DNA of 64,000 nucleotides from an uncultured Eubacteriales bacterium (GCA_949284175.1 CASDVE010000015.1:1-64000); one strand, 5' to 3'; numbered from the stretch's first letter, positions 52,657 to 62,741 are shown. Made by a program: numbers and translations. The notes: generated by a model from the sequence alone, not told the origin.

Positions 52657-53871
52657 TTATAATCCTTTGATTCTTTCAATGGCGGATACGGTATTTTCAT
52701 AGCTTCCAAAAGCAGTCAGACGAAAATACCCTTCTCCGCTCGGTCCAAATCCTGATCCTGGTGTTCCTACCACGTTAGCTTTTTCAAGCAAATAATCAAA
52801 AAACTCCCATGATGTCATATTGTTTGGAGTCTTTAACCAAATATAAGGTGCATTGACCCCACCAACAACACGATACCCCGCTTCCATCAAGCCAGTTTTA
52901 ATGGTATGAGCATTTTTCATATAATAAGCGATCTGCTGTTTTAACTCTCTTTGTCCTTCCTCTGAGTAGACAGCTTCTCCTGCTCGTTGCACGATATAAG
53001 GAGCACCATTATATTTTGTTCCATGTCGTCTTGCCCAAAGGGAATGTAACGTCACTCCATTACATACAATATCTTTTGGAATTACGGTTGCCCCAAGGCG
53101 AACTCCGGTAAAGCCTGCATTTTTTGAAAAAGAACGTAATTCAATGGCACAAGTTCTTGCACCATCGCATTCATAAATGGTATGAGGCACATCTTCCTCT
53201 GTTATATAGGCTTCATAGGCGGAATCATAAATAATAATTGCTCCTACTTGATTTGCATAATCCACCCACACTTGCAATTGTTCTTTTGTAATGGTTGTGC
53301 CAGTTGGATTATTGGGATAGCATAGATAGATTAAATCTGGGGTTTTCTTTGGAAGTTCTGGAATAAAATTATTTTCTTCCACACATGGCATATAGATAAC
53401 ATCACTCCAAATTTCCGTTATTCTATCATAAGTTCCTGTTCTTCCAGCCATTACGTTGCTATCCACATAAACAGGATATACGGGATCACAAACAGCAATC
53501 TTATTGTCCTTTCCAAATATCTCTTGAATGTTAGCGGAATCACTTTTCGCACCATCACTAATAAAGATTTCATCTGCTGAAATCTTAGCACCTCGTTTTT
53601 CATAGTCATTCTTCGCCATTGCACTTCTTAAAAATTCATATCCAAGATCTGGTGCATATCCATGAAATGTTTTTTCACAAGCCATTTCATCCACCGCTTT
53701 ATGAAGAGCTTTTACAATAGTTGGTGCAAGGGGTTGTGTTACATCTCCAATTCCAAGACGGATAATAGACTTGTCCTGATTTTTTTCTTGAAACTCATTC
53801 ACCTTTTTTGCAATTGTGGAAAACAAATAACTGCCAGGTAATTTTAGATAATTTTCGTTAATCTGATACAT
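52657..53871 (-). CDS. dapL: LL-diaminopimelate aminotransferase
   Basis: The 404-residue PLP enzyme converts tetrahydrodipicolinate directly to LL-diaminopimelate, bypassing the acylated intermediates. Motifs are RLGIGDVTQPLAP, CYPNNPTGTTITKEQL, IYDSAYEAYI, PLP lysine in ELRSFSKNAGFTGVRLGATV, and GFGPSGEGYFRLTAF near the C-terminus, all typical of DapL. It follows dapF by 55 bases, so consecutive lysine/peptidoglycan precursor steps share a transcript. Confidence 0.95.
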   Translation of the reverse strand: MYQINENYLKLPGSYLFSTIAKKVNEFQEKNQDKSIIRLGIGDVTQPLAPTIVKALHKAVDEMACEKTFHGYAPDLGYEFLRSAMAKNDYEKRGAKISADEIFISDGAKSDSANIQEIFGKDNKIAVCDPVYPVYVDSNVMAGRTGTYDRITEIWSDVIYMPCVEENNFIPELPKKTPDLIYLCYPNNPTGTTITKEQLQVWVDYANQVGAIIIYDSAYEAYITEEDVPHTIYECDGARTCAIELRSFSKNAGFTGVRLGATVIPKDIVCNGVTLHSLWARRHGTKYNGAPYIVQRAGEAVYSEEGQRELKQQIAYYMKNAHTIKTGLMEAGYRVVGGVNAPYIWLKTPNNMTSWEFFDYLLEKANVVGTPGSGFGPSGEGYFRLTAFGSYENTVSAIERIKGL

Positions 53872-53926
53872 ATTTTTTCTCCCTTTCTTTCAAAAAATAA
53901 TCCCTCTTTTTCTTTTAACTTCCTAA

Positions 53927-54757
53927 TTAAATCTCTATTTCTCCAGTGAATACCGTTGTGGCAGCCCCTGTCATATAGACGTGATTGTCCTCTTTCCATT
54001 CAATCAACAGATCGCCTCCAAGTAGATGAACAAGAGTTTTTCGTTCTAAAAGACCATTTAAAACACCTGCTACCACACTGGCACACGTTCCTGTTCCACA
54101 AGCAAGTGTTTCTCCAGATCCCCTTTCCCATACACGCATATTAGCTGTTGTTTTATTCAGCACTTCTACAAATTCAATGTTAGCTCTTCTTGGAAAAATC
54201 TCATGTACTTCTAATACTTTTCCCACTTCATGTACAGGAAAATCTTTCACATTTTCCACAAAAATAACCCCATGGGGATTGCCCATGGAAACTCCTGTCA
54301 TGTTATACACCTGTCCTAATGCTTGAACCGGCTGGTTGATAAATTGCTCTTCCTGACTTAAAACTGGAATCTCTTTTGCCTCTAAGATTGGACACCCCAT
54401 ATCCACAGTCACCGTTTCCACTTTATTATCTTTTACATGAAGTGTTAAATATTTAATCCCTGCTAAGGTATCAATTGCAACTTCTGTTTTCTTTGTCAGA
54501 CCAAAGTCATAAACATATTTTCCAACACAACGGATTCCATTTCCGCACATTTCAGACTGAGAACCATCCGCATTATACATTTCCATAAAAAAATCTGCTT
54601 TATCTGAAGGTTTAATTAAAATAAGCCCATCACTTCCGATTCCAAAATGTCGATCACTTACTTTAATCGCTATTTCTTTTGGATTTTCTACCACCTCTTC
54701 CAAACAGTTCACATACACATAATCATTCCCTAACCCTTGCATCTTCGTAAATTTCAT
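53927..54757 (-). CDS. dapF: Diaminopimelate epimerase
   Basis: The 276-residue enzyme interconverts LL- and meso-diaminopimelate without cofactor. Both catalytic cysteine motifs are present ([14 protein letters not shown] and [16 protein letters not shown]), as is the N-terminal [14 protein letters not shown]. The product feeds lysine and peptidoglycan cross-bridges. AAGGAGG precedes the ATG. It is first in the dapF-dapL operon and has a clear promoter. Confidence 0.97.
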   Translation of the reverse strand: MKFTKMQGLGNDYVYVNCLEEVVENPKEIAIKVSDRHFGIGSDGLILIKPSDKADFFMEMYNADGSQSEMCGNGIRCVGKYVYDFGLTKKTEVAIDTLAGIKYLTLHVKDNKVETVTVDMGCPILEAKEIPVLSQEEQFINQPVQALGQVYNMTGVSMGNPHGVIFVENVKDFPVHEVGKVLEVHEIFPRRANIEFVEVLNKTTANMRVWERGSGETLACGTGTCASVVAGVLNGLLERKTLVHLLGGDLLIEWKEDNHVYMTGAATTVFTGEIEI

Positions 54758-54815
54758 GATAAATATCCTCCTTAACTCCTTTATCCTTGTATCTATTTTT
54801 TACATATTTATGCAA

Positions 54816-54844
54816 ATAGTAACAAGTTTCTTTTTTCTTGTCAA
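54816..54844 (-). promoter_or_regulatory. Promoter of dapF-dapL
   Basis: TTGACA (54844-54839) and TACTAT (54821-54816) on the minus strand with a 17-base spacer. There is no lysine riboswitch in its short leader, unlike the transcript at the left end. Confidence 0.75.
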
Positions 54845-54870
54845 TGACACCTTATTTTTTCATTATGAAC

Positions 54871-54911
54871 GCAAAAAGCCAACCATGAACTTTCCTTCAT
54901 GATTGGCCTCT
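54871..54911 (-). terminator. Terminator of carB-carA
   Basis: Stem GCCAATCATGAA with TTCATGGTTGGC, followed on the minus strand by T5. Confidence 0.8.
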
Positions 54912-54936
54912 TTGCCTTACTTCCTATTTCAATTGT

Positions 54937-56061
54937 CTATTTTTGTGCCATTTTCATCATATCGATAAATTCGCCAAATAAAAATTCAGAATCCTTTGGC
55001 CCTGCACACGCCTCTGGATGGAACTGCACAGTTAAAATATTCTTTCCAACATAGCGAAGTCCCTCAATTGTTTTGTCGTTGACATTATAAAATGCTGGTA
55101 CGGCAATATTTTTATCAAGAGAATCTTCTTTTACAACATAACCATGATTTTGTGTAGAAATATACACTTTTCCAGTTTTTGTATCTTTTACTGGATGGTT
55201 TGCTCCACGATGTCCATAACGCATTTTTTCTGTATCAGCACCAGTAGCTAACGCCATAAGCTGATGACCTAAACAAATGGCAAAGATTGTCACATCGGAT
55301 TCATATAATTTCTTTAACTCCTCAATAATCTCCACACATTCTTTTGGATCTCCAGGGCCATTTGACAACATAATTCCATCTGGATTTTCCGCTAAAATTG
55401 TTTCTGCCTTTGTATCCTGTGGATAAACCGTTACATCACATCCCATTTTTAATAGGGACTGTGCGATGTTATCTTTCGCACCAAAGTCCATTAAAGCAAC
55501 TTTGTATGGTCTTTCTGCACGATATGAAAGTGGATGAATCCCATTCCATGTTTTTTCATTTAATTCTGGTTTATAGGCTTCTGTACAAGAAGTGGCTTTT
55601 ACAACACCTGTGACACAATATTCACGAATGTTTGGGAGAACTTCATCTAAATTGAAGTTCTCATTTGTTGTAATCATACCATTCATTGTGCCTTTTTCTC
55701 TTAAAATTCTTGTAAGAGCACGTGTATCAATTCCTTCAATACCCGCAATTCCATTTTCTTTCATAAATTCTTCTAATGATTCATTGTTTCTAAAATTGCT
55801 GGCTCTTCTTGATACTTCACGAACGATCATGGCATCACACCATGCCTTCTTTGACTCCATATCCTCTTTGCAAACACCATAGTTTCCAATTAATGGATAG
55901 GTCATAGTAACTGCCTGTCCTGCATAAGAAGGATCCGTTAACACTTCTAAATATCCTGTCATAGAAGTATTAAATACAATTTCACTAATGACTTCTTTTA
56001 CTGCTCCAAAACTCTTTCCTTTTAATACCGTTCCGTCTTCTAAAATTAAATATGCGTTCAT
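54937..56061 (-). CDS. carA: Carbamoyl-phosphate synthase small subunit (glutamine amidotransferase)
   Basis: The 374-residue subunit hydrolyses glutamine and passes ammonia to CarB. The N-terminal half includes LEDGTVLKGKSFGA and MTYPLIGNYGV. The C-terminal class I amidotransferase domain has LSNGPGDPKE, the nucleophile Cys in FAICLGHQLMALATG and the catalytic HPEA. AAAGGAAC lies before the ATG. It lies 54 bases downstream of carB, reversing the common carA-carB order. Confidence 0.97.
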   Translation of the reverse strand: MNAYLILEDGTVLKGKSFGAVKEVISEIVFNTSMTGYLEVLTDPSYAGQAVTMTYPLIGNYGVCKEDMESKKAWCDAMIVREVSRRASNFRNNESLEEFMKENGIAGIEGIDTRALTRILREKGTMNGMITTNENFNLDEVLPNIREYCVTGVVKATSCTEAYKPELNEKTWNGIHPLSYRAERPYKVALMDFGAKDNIAQSLLKMGCDVTVYPQDTKAETILAENPDGIMLSNGPGDPKECVEIIEELKKLYESDVTIFAICLGHQLMALATGADTEKMRYGHRGANHPVKDTKTGKVYISTQNHGYVVKEDSLDKNIAVPAFYNVNDKTIEGLRYVGKNILTVQFHPEACAGPKDSEFLFGEFIDMMKMAQK

Positions 56062-56115
56062 ATAAAAGTTCCTTTCTATCCTATCTATTGCGTCCTACAC
56101 TATCATCTCTAACTT

Positions 56116-59100
56116 TTATTGTTCTTCCACAGAATCAATTTCTGCAATATCGACGATGGAAAGTTCTGCTAAATTCGCTGTTTCAAGACTTGTTAAAAGT
56201 GCATTTGCTGTATCCAGTGATGTTAAGCAAGTAACACCTGTTTCAATGGCATGACGGCGGATTAAGAAACCATCCTTGCTTCTGTCAACACCCTGTGATG
56301 GCGTGTCAATAACTAAATCAATTTCATGTCCTAAAATTAAATCAAGAAGTGTTGGTGCTGGTTCTTCAATCTTATTTACCGTTTTTGCATGAACACCATT
56401 TTCATTCAATACTCTTGCTGTATTCTTTGTGGAATAAATGGTGTAACCAAGTGCTTCAAATCTTCTTCCGATTTCCACAGCTTCTAACTTATCGGAATCT
56501 TTTACTGTAAGCACCATTTTCTTATGTTTTGGTAAACGAACACCTGCTCCTAAAAAGGCTTTATATAATGCTTCATTATAATTTTTAGAAATACCTAAAC
56601 ATTCTCCTGTTGATTTCATTTCTGGTCCTAATGAAATTTCCGCTCCACGAAGTTTTTCAAAAGAGAACACAGGCATTTTAATTGCAAAATATTCGGATTC
56701 TTTTTGTAATCCTGGTGTATATCCTAAGTCTTTTAACTTACTTCCTGTCATAACTTTTGACGCTAAGTCTACAATTGGAATCCCTGTCACCTTGCTGATA
56801 TAAGGAACGGTACGAGAAGAACGAGGATTTACTTCAATAACATAGACTTCATCTTCATGCACAATAAACTGAATATTGATGAGTCCAATGACGTGTAAAG
56901 AACGAGCAAGTTTTCTTGTGTAATCTTCAATCACTCTCTTAATCTTTGGAGAAACGCTCTGTGCTGGATAAACAGAAATACTATCACCGGAGTGAATACC
57001 AGCTCGTTCCACGTGTTCCATAATACCTGGAATGACAATGTCTTCTCCATCGCATACCGCATCCACTTCCACTTCTTTTCCCATTAAATATTTATCAACG
57101 AGAATTGGGTGTTCTTGTACGGTACGATTAATAATTCCCATAAATTCAATGATGTCTTCATCAGAAATCGCAATCTGCATTCCCTGTCCACCAAGAACGT
57201 AAGAAGGTCTTACAAGCACTGGATAACCGAGTTCATGAGCCGCTTTTAATGCTTCTTCACAAGTAAATACCGTTGTTCCCTTTGGTCTTGGAATACAACA
57301 TTCTTCTAAGATAGCATCAAATAATTCTCTATCTTCTGCTGCATCCACATTTTCTGCACTAGTTCCTAGAATATTGACACCCATTTTAAGAAGTGCTTCT
57401 GTTAATTTAATCGCTGTCTGTCCACCGAACTGAACAACTGCACCATCTGGTTTTTCTAAGTTCACAATGGCTTCTACATCTTCTGCTGTCAATGGTTCAA
57501 AATAGAGTTTATCCGCAATATCAAAGTCTGTGGACACAGTTTCTGGGTTGTTATTTACGATAATTGTTTCATATCCTTGTGCTTTAAACGCCCATACGCT
57601 GTGTACAGAACAATAGTCAAATTCAATTCCCTGACCGATGCGGATTGGACCAGAACCAAGAACTAAAATCTTTTTCTTATCTTTTGTTTCTTTTACTTCA
57701 TTTTCGCTTCCATAGCAAGAATAGTAATATGGTGTCTGTGCTTCAAACTCTGCTGCACAAGTATCTACCACTTTATAAGCAGGAATGATGCCATACTCAT
57801 AACGCATTGCTTTTACTTCTTCTTCTGTTTTACCAACTAAGTTGGCAATCACGTTATCTGGAAATTCTAAGCGTTTGGCTTGTTCAAGAACTTCTCTTGT
57901 AAGCCCTTTTTCCTTCATTTCTTTCTCTGCTTCGACTAAAATAAGAATTTTATCTAAGAACCAAGGATCGATCTTTGTAATTTCATTGATAGTTTCAATA
58001 GAAATTCCTCTTCTTAATGCTTCTGCTACGACGAAGATACGTCTATCATCCACACGATGAAGTTTTTCCATAATATCTTCATCACTATCCTTTGAATAAT
58101 CTCCATGAATTAAGCTATCCACGTGTTGTTCTAAAGAACGAAGCGATTTCATTAAGGCACTTTCAAAGTTTGTACAAATACTCATAACCTCTCCCGTTGC
58201 CTTCATCTGCGTTGTAAGCGTTCTCTTAGCAGAAATAAATTTATCAAATGGAAGTCTTGGGAATTTTACAACACAGTAGTCAAGGGCTGGTTCAAAACTT
58301 GCATAAGTCTTACCTGTTACTGCATTCATAATTTCATCAAGGTCATATCCAAGAGCAATCTTTGCTGTTACTTTTGCAATTGGATAACCAGTTGCTTTTG
58401 ATGCAAGAGCAGAAGAACGGCTAACACGAGGATTTACTTCGATAACGCAGTATTCAAAGGAATCTGGATTTAAAGCATACTGTACGTTACATCCACCTGT
58501 GATGTTTAATTCATCAATGATTTTTAATGCAGATGTACGGAGCATCTGATGTTCTTTATCACTTAATGTCTGTGTTGGAGCAACAACGATACTATCCCCT
58601 GTATGAACACCAACTGGGTCAATATTTTCCATGTTACAGATGGTAATACAAGTTCCATTAGCATCACGCATTACTTCGTATTCGATTTCTTTCCAACCAG
58701 CGATACAACGCTCTACTAATACTTGTCCTACACGGCTTAAACGAAGTCCGTTCTCTAAAATTTCCACAAACTCTTCTTCATTTGAAGCGATACCACCACC
58801 GCTTCCACCCATTGTGTAGGCTGGACGAAGTACAATTGGATATCCGATCTTTTCTACGAAAGCAAGACCATCCTCGATATTTGTTACAACCGTAGAAGCT
58901 GCGATTGGCTCACCAATTTTCTCCATTGTTGTTTTAAATTCCTGACGATCTTCTGCTTTTTTAATTGTCATAGAAGTTGTACCGATAAGACGGATATTGT
59001 TTTCTTTTAAAAATCCTATCTCCTCTAATTCCATGGCAATGTTAAGTGCTGCCTGTCCACCCAGTGTAGGAAGAACGCTGTCTGGCTTTTCTTTCAGCAT

Positions 59101-59331
59101 AATCTTCTTCACAACTTCAATGTCAAGAGGTTCAATATACACTTTATCTGCGATATTTTTATCTGTCATAATCGTTGCAGGATTGGAGTTGACAAGCACA
59201 ACCTGTACTCCTTCTTCTTTTAACGCACGACACGCTTGTGTTCCCGCATAGTCGAACTCTGCTGCCTGTCCGATAATAATAGGTCCTGAACCGATTACTA
59301 ATACTTTTTTAATGTCCTTATTCTTTGGCAT
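56116..59331 (-). CDS. carB: Carbamoyl-phosphate synthase large subunit
   Basis: The 1071-residue enzyme makes carbamoyl phosphate for pyrimidines and arginine. It shows the internal duplication of the family: two ATP-grasp halves, each opening VLVIGSGPIIIGQAAEFDYAG and VLVLGSGPIRIGQGIEFDYC, with RPAYTMGGSGGGIA and RPSYVLGGQGMQIA loops. A C-terminal allosteric MGS domain follows (about 935-1071). The frame extends 41 codons upstream, but GGAGG and the family alignment place the start at ATG 59331. It is first in the carB-carA transcript, with a promoter at 59483-59511. Confidence 0.97.
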   Translation of the reverse strand: MPKNKDIKKVLVIGSGPIIIGQAAEFDYAGTQACRALKEEGVQVVLVNSNPATIMTDKNIADKVYIEPLDIEVVKKIMLKEKPDSVLPTLGGQAALNIAMELEEIGFLKENNIRLIGTTSMTIKKAEDRQEFKTTMEKIGEPIAASTVVTNIEDGLAFVEKIGYPIVLRPAYTMGGSGGGIASNEEEFVEILENGLRLSRVGQVLVERCIAGWKEIEYEVMRDANGTCITICNMENIDPVGVHTGDSIVVAPTQTLSDKEHQMLRTSALKIIDELNITGGCNVQYALNPDSFEYCVIEVNPRVSRSSALASKATGYPIAKVTAKIALGYDLDEIMNAVTGKTYASFEPALDYCVVKFPRLPFDKFISAKRTLTTQMKATGEVMSICTNFESALMKSLRSLEQHVDSLIHGDYSKDSDEDIMEKLHRVDDRRIFVVAEALRRGISIETINEITKIDPWFLDKILILVEAEKEMKEKGLTREVLEQAKRLEFPDNVIANLVGKTEEEVKAMRYEYGIIPAYKVVDTCAAEFEAQTPYYYSCYGSENEVKETKDKKKILVLGSGPIRIGQGIEFDYCSVHSVWAFKAQGYETIIVNNNPETVSTDFDIADKLYFEPLTAEDVEAIVNLEKPDGAVVQFGGQTAIKLTEALLKMGVNILGTSAENVDAAEDRELFDAILEECCIPRPKGTTVFTCEEALKAAHELGYPVLVRPSYVLGGQGMQIAISDEDIIEFMGIINRTVQEHPILVDKYLMGKEVEVDAVCDGEDIVIPGIMEHVERAGIHSGDSISVYPAQSVSPKIKRVIEDYTRKLARSLHVIGLINIQFIVHEDEVYVIEVNPRSSRTVPYISKVTGIPIVDLASKVMTGSKLKDLGYTPGLQKESEYFAIKMPVFSFEKLRGAEISLGPEMKSTGECLGISKNYNEALYKAFLGAGVRLPKHKKMVLTVKDSDKLEAVEIGRRFEALGYTIYSTKNTARVLNENGVHAKTVNKIEEPAPTLLDLILGHEIDLVIDTPSQGVDRSKDGFLIRRHAIETGVTCLTSLDTANALLTSLETANLAELSIVDIAEIDSVEEQ

Positions 59332-59482
59332 TATTTTGATACCTCCATCATTGCTTTTTAAAATCTTATCTATGTTTATCTGTTTTTTCCCAAAAAAAAA
59401 AGACACGTACCCTAGGAAAATATCATATGGACTTTTATCCACATTTATTCCCACGGTGTTATCTTTCTTTCAAATTGTACAA
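59332..59482 (-). other. Leader of carB, about 145 bases
   Basis: Between promoter and start codon the leader contains a run of ten T (59391-59400 region on the plus strand as A) after ACGTGTC, which could be a pause or slippage site. I saw no PyrR-type binding loop and no convincing terminator/antiterminator pair, so regulation of carB-carA is unresolved. Confidence 0.4.
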
Positions 59483-59511
59483 ATTCTAACACAAATTTTT
59501 TCTGGACACAA
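59483..59511 (-). promoter_or_regulatory. Promoter of carB-carA
   Basis: TTGTGT (59511-59506) and TAGAAT (59488-59483) on the minus strand, 17 bases apart. Confidence 0.6.
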
Positions 59512-59764
59512 GTAGTTTTCTCGAAAAAAAAGACAAATCAAGTTTTTTAATTAGATTAATCAATCTATTTTCAGAATTTTGTACAAATAGTATTCAAAAA
59601 AACTACTTCTTCTGTATGGAATTGTCTATGCACATGACAGAATCTGGTTATGCCCTCACTAGAATCACTATTTCTTCTTAAAAATAACTTTATTATTTTT
59701 TTCAATATAAACCTACTCTAAATCATTGTTCTCATGTTCGTAATCGACGTCAAACGAAAAAAAG
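59512..59764. other. AT-rich spacer without a recognisable gene
   Basis: No frame with a ribosome site was found here. The only structure is a distant inverted repeat AGTAGTTTT (59511-59519) and AAAACTACT (59599-59607), which may be chance in such AT-rich DNA. Confidence 0.4.
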
Positions 59765-59812
59765 AAAAACCCAGCCTGCATCTGTTTTTTAAGATCCTCA
59801 CTGAGTTTTTCT
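59765..59812 (-). terminator. Terminator of queH
   Basis: Stem AAAAACTCAG with CTGGGTTTTT (one G-U pair) followed on the minus strand by a long T-rich run, 15 bases after the queH stop. Confidence 0.7.
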
Positions 59813-59825
59813 TTTAACACCCTTA

Positions 59826-60485
59826 TTATTTTTTCTCTATTGCTTTTTGAAATTCTACTTTTCTTTTTTGTTCTTCTCTCTCCATTTTGGAATAGACGCA
59901 TCCACAATAGTCCTGTCGATACATTCCATATTCGGAAGATAATTCCACAGAACGTTTGTATCCATTTTTCTTTTTAAAATCAGATGGTAAATACTTCACA
60001 TGTTTCCCTTCACATAAGCGATCACCAATCTCATTTAACCACTTGGAATTTTTATACGGGCTGATGGAAAGCGTTGTTGTATAATAATCAAATCCGCCTT
60101 CTTCCGCAATTTCCATTGCTTCTCTCAATCGAAGTTCATAACAATGATAACATCGCTCACCGCCCTCTGGATCGGTTTCATGTCCCTTTACCGCATCATA
60201 GAAACGCTTTGTATCATAAATCCCTTCCACAAAATGAATTGGATATTTTTGTGGAATGCGTTCAATAAACTCTTTTTGTTCTTGCACTCTATGGTGATAC
60301 TCCACTTCTGGAAAAATATTTGGATTATAGTAAAAAACCGTAATCTCAAAATAGTTTGACAAATATTCTAATACATAACTGCTACAAGGTGCACAACAGC
60401 TATGAAGCAATAAAGTAGGAATTTTCTCTTCCGTTTCCATCATGTCCAAAAGGCCATCTAATTCCTTTTGATAATTCCGGTTCAT
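59826..60485 (-). CDS. queH: Epoxyqueuosine reductase QueH
   Basis: The 219-residue protein (DUF208 family) reduces epoxyqueuosine in tRNA to queuosine and is the non-orthologous replacement of QueG. The N-terminal LLLHSCCAPCSSYVLEYL and the central GGERCYHCYELRL and QDYCGCVYS cysteines are the family's iron-sulfur and metal ligands. The frame extends to 60503, but AAAGGATGAG is spaced for ATG 60485. It begins 4 bases after the stop of the MATE transporter gene, so both share a transcript. Confidence 0.92.
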   Translation of the reverse strand: MNRNYQKELDGLLDMMETEEKIPTLLLHSCCAPCSSYVLEYLSNYFEITVFYYNPNIFPEVEYHHRVQEQKEFIERIPQKYPIHFVEGIYDTKRFYDAVKGHETDPEGGERCYHCYELRLREAMEIAEEGGFDYYTTTLSISPYKNSKWLNEIGDRLCEGKHVKYLPSDFKKKNGYKRSVELSSEYGMYRQDYCGCVYSKMEREEQKRKVEFQKAIEKK

Positions 60486-60489
60486 ACTC

Positions 60490-61884
60490 TCATCCTTTCT
60501 CATACCCTGACTCCTGATTCACAACTAGATTGCGGAGCCATTTCTTCTTTTTATAGCGAAGAAATCCAAAAATTGTCTTATAAATTTCCTCTGATAATAC
60601 CATCGCATACACGATATAAATTGGCACTTTTAGTACAAACCCACCGAGAATCGCCATTGGGATTCCAATACACCATACCCCTGTTGTATCAAGAACTAGG
60701 CAAGAAATGGTATCTCCACCACTTCTAAGCACCCCAACAATATTGACATAATTAAACATCTTTGAAGGCATATAACAAATAAAAGAAAGAAAGCAAAGTG
60801 CAACATAGCGTCCTACTTCTGGTGTGACATTATATAAACTGATAATTGGCCATCTCATAAAATAAAGAATTGTACCTACCACCAGCGTTAGTGCCACCTG
60901 TAAAAACATAAAATTCTTTGCATATTCTTCTGCTTTATCCAAACGATTCGCTCCCATCTCATTTCCTAAAATAACTGCGGTGGATGCAGAAATACTCTGG
61001 AACACAACAGTAAATAACTGTTCAAATGTCTGGGTGATCGTAATCGCTGCCACAGCCTCATCTCCCATTCGACCATACACAAGGGAATACATCGTAACAC
61101 CTAATCCCCACATAAATTCATTTACAATGACAGGAAGCGTTGTTTTTACAAAATGAACAACAAACTCCTTTTCCATTAAAAATAGCTCTCGTATTCTTCC
61201 AACAAGAGGATGTTTTTGAATGTGTAAAACAAGTAAAATAGCTAGACATTCGAAAATCCTTGCAACTAATGTGCCGATGGCTGCCCCTGGTGCTCCAAGT
61301 TCTGGTGCTCCAAACTTTCCAAAGATCAAAATATAGTTAATTCCTGCATTCACAAACAAAGAAATAAAACTAATGATCACAGGAGCTTTTACTTGATTCA
61401 TACTCCGTAGAATGGTAATGTAACATTGACTCACTGCATTAATTGGATACGAAAATGCTACAATTGCAAGATACGAAGCACCAATGACAATGGTTTCCTC
61501 CTTCGGTGTAAAAATTCTCATAACCATTTCTGGCATGAGAATCGATGGCAATGCAATACAAAGCGAACCAATAATACTGAAAATAAGTGAAATACCAAGT
61601 ACCCTTTTTATATGTATGATATCCTTCTTTCCCCAATATTGCGAACTTAAAACACTAGAACCACTACAAATCCCAAAGCTCAACAGGGAAAACACAAAAA
61701 ACACCTTATTGGCCAATCCCACTGCTGCAATTGGCGTTTCTCCAAGAGAACCAATCATTAGGCTATCAATCATATTTAAAATATTATTCAAAAACCCTTG
61801 TACAGCAACAGGACCAGCTAACATCATCGTTTTTCTTAAAAAGGCATGATCTTGACGAATTGATCTTATTCTTGCTGATATCAT
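60490..61884 (-). CDS. MATE-family efflux transporter
   Basis: The 464-residue membrane protein has twelve helices in two homologous halves, as in MATE drug/sodium antiporters (for example MLAGPVAVQGFLNNILNMIDSLMIGSLGE at the start of the first half). The longest frame begins at TTG 61896 inside the ribosome site, so ATG 61884 with GGGAGAG upstream is preferred. The substrate is unknown. queH follows directly, with no functional link apparent. Confidence 0.9.
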   Translation of the reverse strand: MISARIRSIRQDHAFLRKTMMLAGPVAVQGFLNNILNMIDSLMIGSLGETPIAAVGLANKVFFVFSLLSFGICSGSSVLSSQYWGKKDIIHIKRVLGISLIFSIIGSLCIALPSILMPEMVMRIFTPKEETIVIGASYLAIVAFSYPINAVSQCYITILRSMNQVKAPVIISFISLFVNAGINYILIFGKFGAPELGAPGAAIGTLVARIFECLAILLVLHIQKHPLVGRIRELFLMEKEFVVHFVKTTLPVIVNEFMWGLGVTMYSLVYGRMGDEAVAAITITQTFEQLFTVVFQSISASTAVILGNEMGANRLDKAEEYAKNFMFLQVALTLVVGTILYFMRWPIISLYNVTPEVGRYVALCFLSFICYMPSKMFNYVNIVGVLRSGGDTISCLVLDTTGVWCIGIPMAILGGFVLKVPIYIVYAMVLSEEIYKTIFGFLRYKKKKWLRNLVVNQESGYEKG

Positions 61885-61965
61885 TTTCTCTCCCAACCTT
61901 CTCTTTTTTATTCTCCTAGCTTTATACCTAACCTTTTTTACTTAGGCATATTTTCTTTCACAACA

Positions 61966-62000
61966 CGAAAAAGTGTCTGAACCATGCAGACACTTTTCAC
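61966..62000 (-). terminator. Hairpin after the small membrane protein gene
   Basis: Stem GAAAAGTGTCTG with CAGACACTTTTTC around a 7-base loop. The T-run is inside the 3-prime arm, as in many Firmicute terminators. Confidence 0.65.
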
Positions 62001-62058
62001 CTGTTTTTAGTGATACCTTTGACAGTATACCATAAATTTGAGATTTTAAAAGACATTT

Positions 62059-62454
62059 TTACACAGAAAATACATTTTCTTCGATCCAATCGTACACTTT
62101 CATACATGGCACTGTCAAAAAGAACCAAAATACACTATATTTTAAACAAATCTGACCAAGAAGATTCATAGGAACATCTGAATAATCCCATACATTGAGA
62201 TGTAGCCAAAGATTCACGATAGCTCCTGTTAAAAATTCAATTATGGTAATAGTACAAGAACCTATGAACATCTGCATCAAAAGTGACACTTTATTTTTTA
62301 AAAAAGAGGTGATCCTTCCAACCGATACGAAGCAACATCCCCCACATAACACCATGGATATATGCGAAAATCCCCTCCAAAGAACTTCTATATAATAATA
62401 AGCAAATCCTCCTAATAAAAAGAGCAAGAAATTCTCTTTTAATAATCGTTTCAT
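62059..62454 (-). CDS. Small membrane protein, putative ABC-transporter type IV (CmpB-like) family
   Basis: The 131-residue protein has four hydrophobic segments (about 8-26, 33-50, 58-80, 100-118). The motif YYYIEVLWRGFSHISM near the N-terminus and NLWLHLNVWDYSDVPMNLLGQICLKYSVFWF in the second half match the short PF06541-type (DUF1113/CmpB) family as I remember it. The function of the family is not established. It is monocistronic between the MATE and dinB genes. AAGGAGAAATGAA precedes the ATG. Confidence 0.7.
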   Translation of the reverse strand: MKRLLKENFLLFLLGGFAYYYIEVLWRGFSHISMVLCGGCCFVSVGRITSFLKNKVSLLMQMFIGSCTITIIEFLTGAIVNLWLHLNVWDYSDVPMNLLGQICLKYSVFWFFLTVPCMKVYDWIEENVFSV

Positions 62455-62612
62455 TTCATTTCTCCTTCATCCTTATCAAGTGTAAGATAACACTAACATT
62501 AACAGTATCTTCATTTATTTCTTATCCTTTAGTATTTACAAGAAACATTGTTTCATTCATAAATATCCCGCTCTTATAAGAGGAACATTATGGAAGGAAC
62601 AGAAAAGGAGGA

Positions 62613-62641
62613 TTGCTTAAATACTTCATTTTGGATATAAT
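62613..62641 (+). promoter_or_regulatory. Promoter of dinB
   Basis: TTGCTT (62613-62618) and TATAAT (62636-62641) with a 17-base spacer, about 100 bases before the dinB ATG. Confidence 0.65.
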
Positions 62642-62651
62642 ATTATAAAAA

Positions 62652-62663
62652 GAACGTCTGTTT
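62652..62663 (+). promoter_or_regulatory. LexA-like SOS box of dinB
   Basis: GAACGTCTGTTT matches the Gram-positive LexA core GAAC-N4-GTTY and lies about 5-16 bases after the expected transcription start, where bound LexA would block initiation. Confidence 0.5.
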
Positions 62664-62741
62664 GTCTTTTTGTTTTATAACTCTGAACAATAGACAACTT
62701 CTTTTTTTGCATTCTAACTACTCATCAAAGGAGGAAATATC

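Noticed and set aside
59332-59511. PyrR attenuator in the carB leader
   Set aside because: The leader lacks the conserved PyrR-binding loop and a clear antiterminator/terminator pair.
59713-59907. 64-residue minus-strand frame overlapping the end of queH
   Set aside because: It runs through the queH terminator, lacks a ribosome site, and its low-complexity Lys/Phe runs reflect the hairpin arms.
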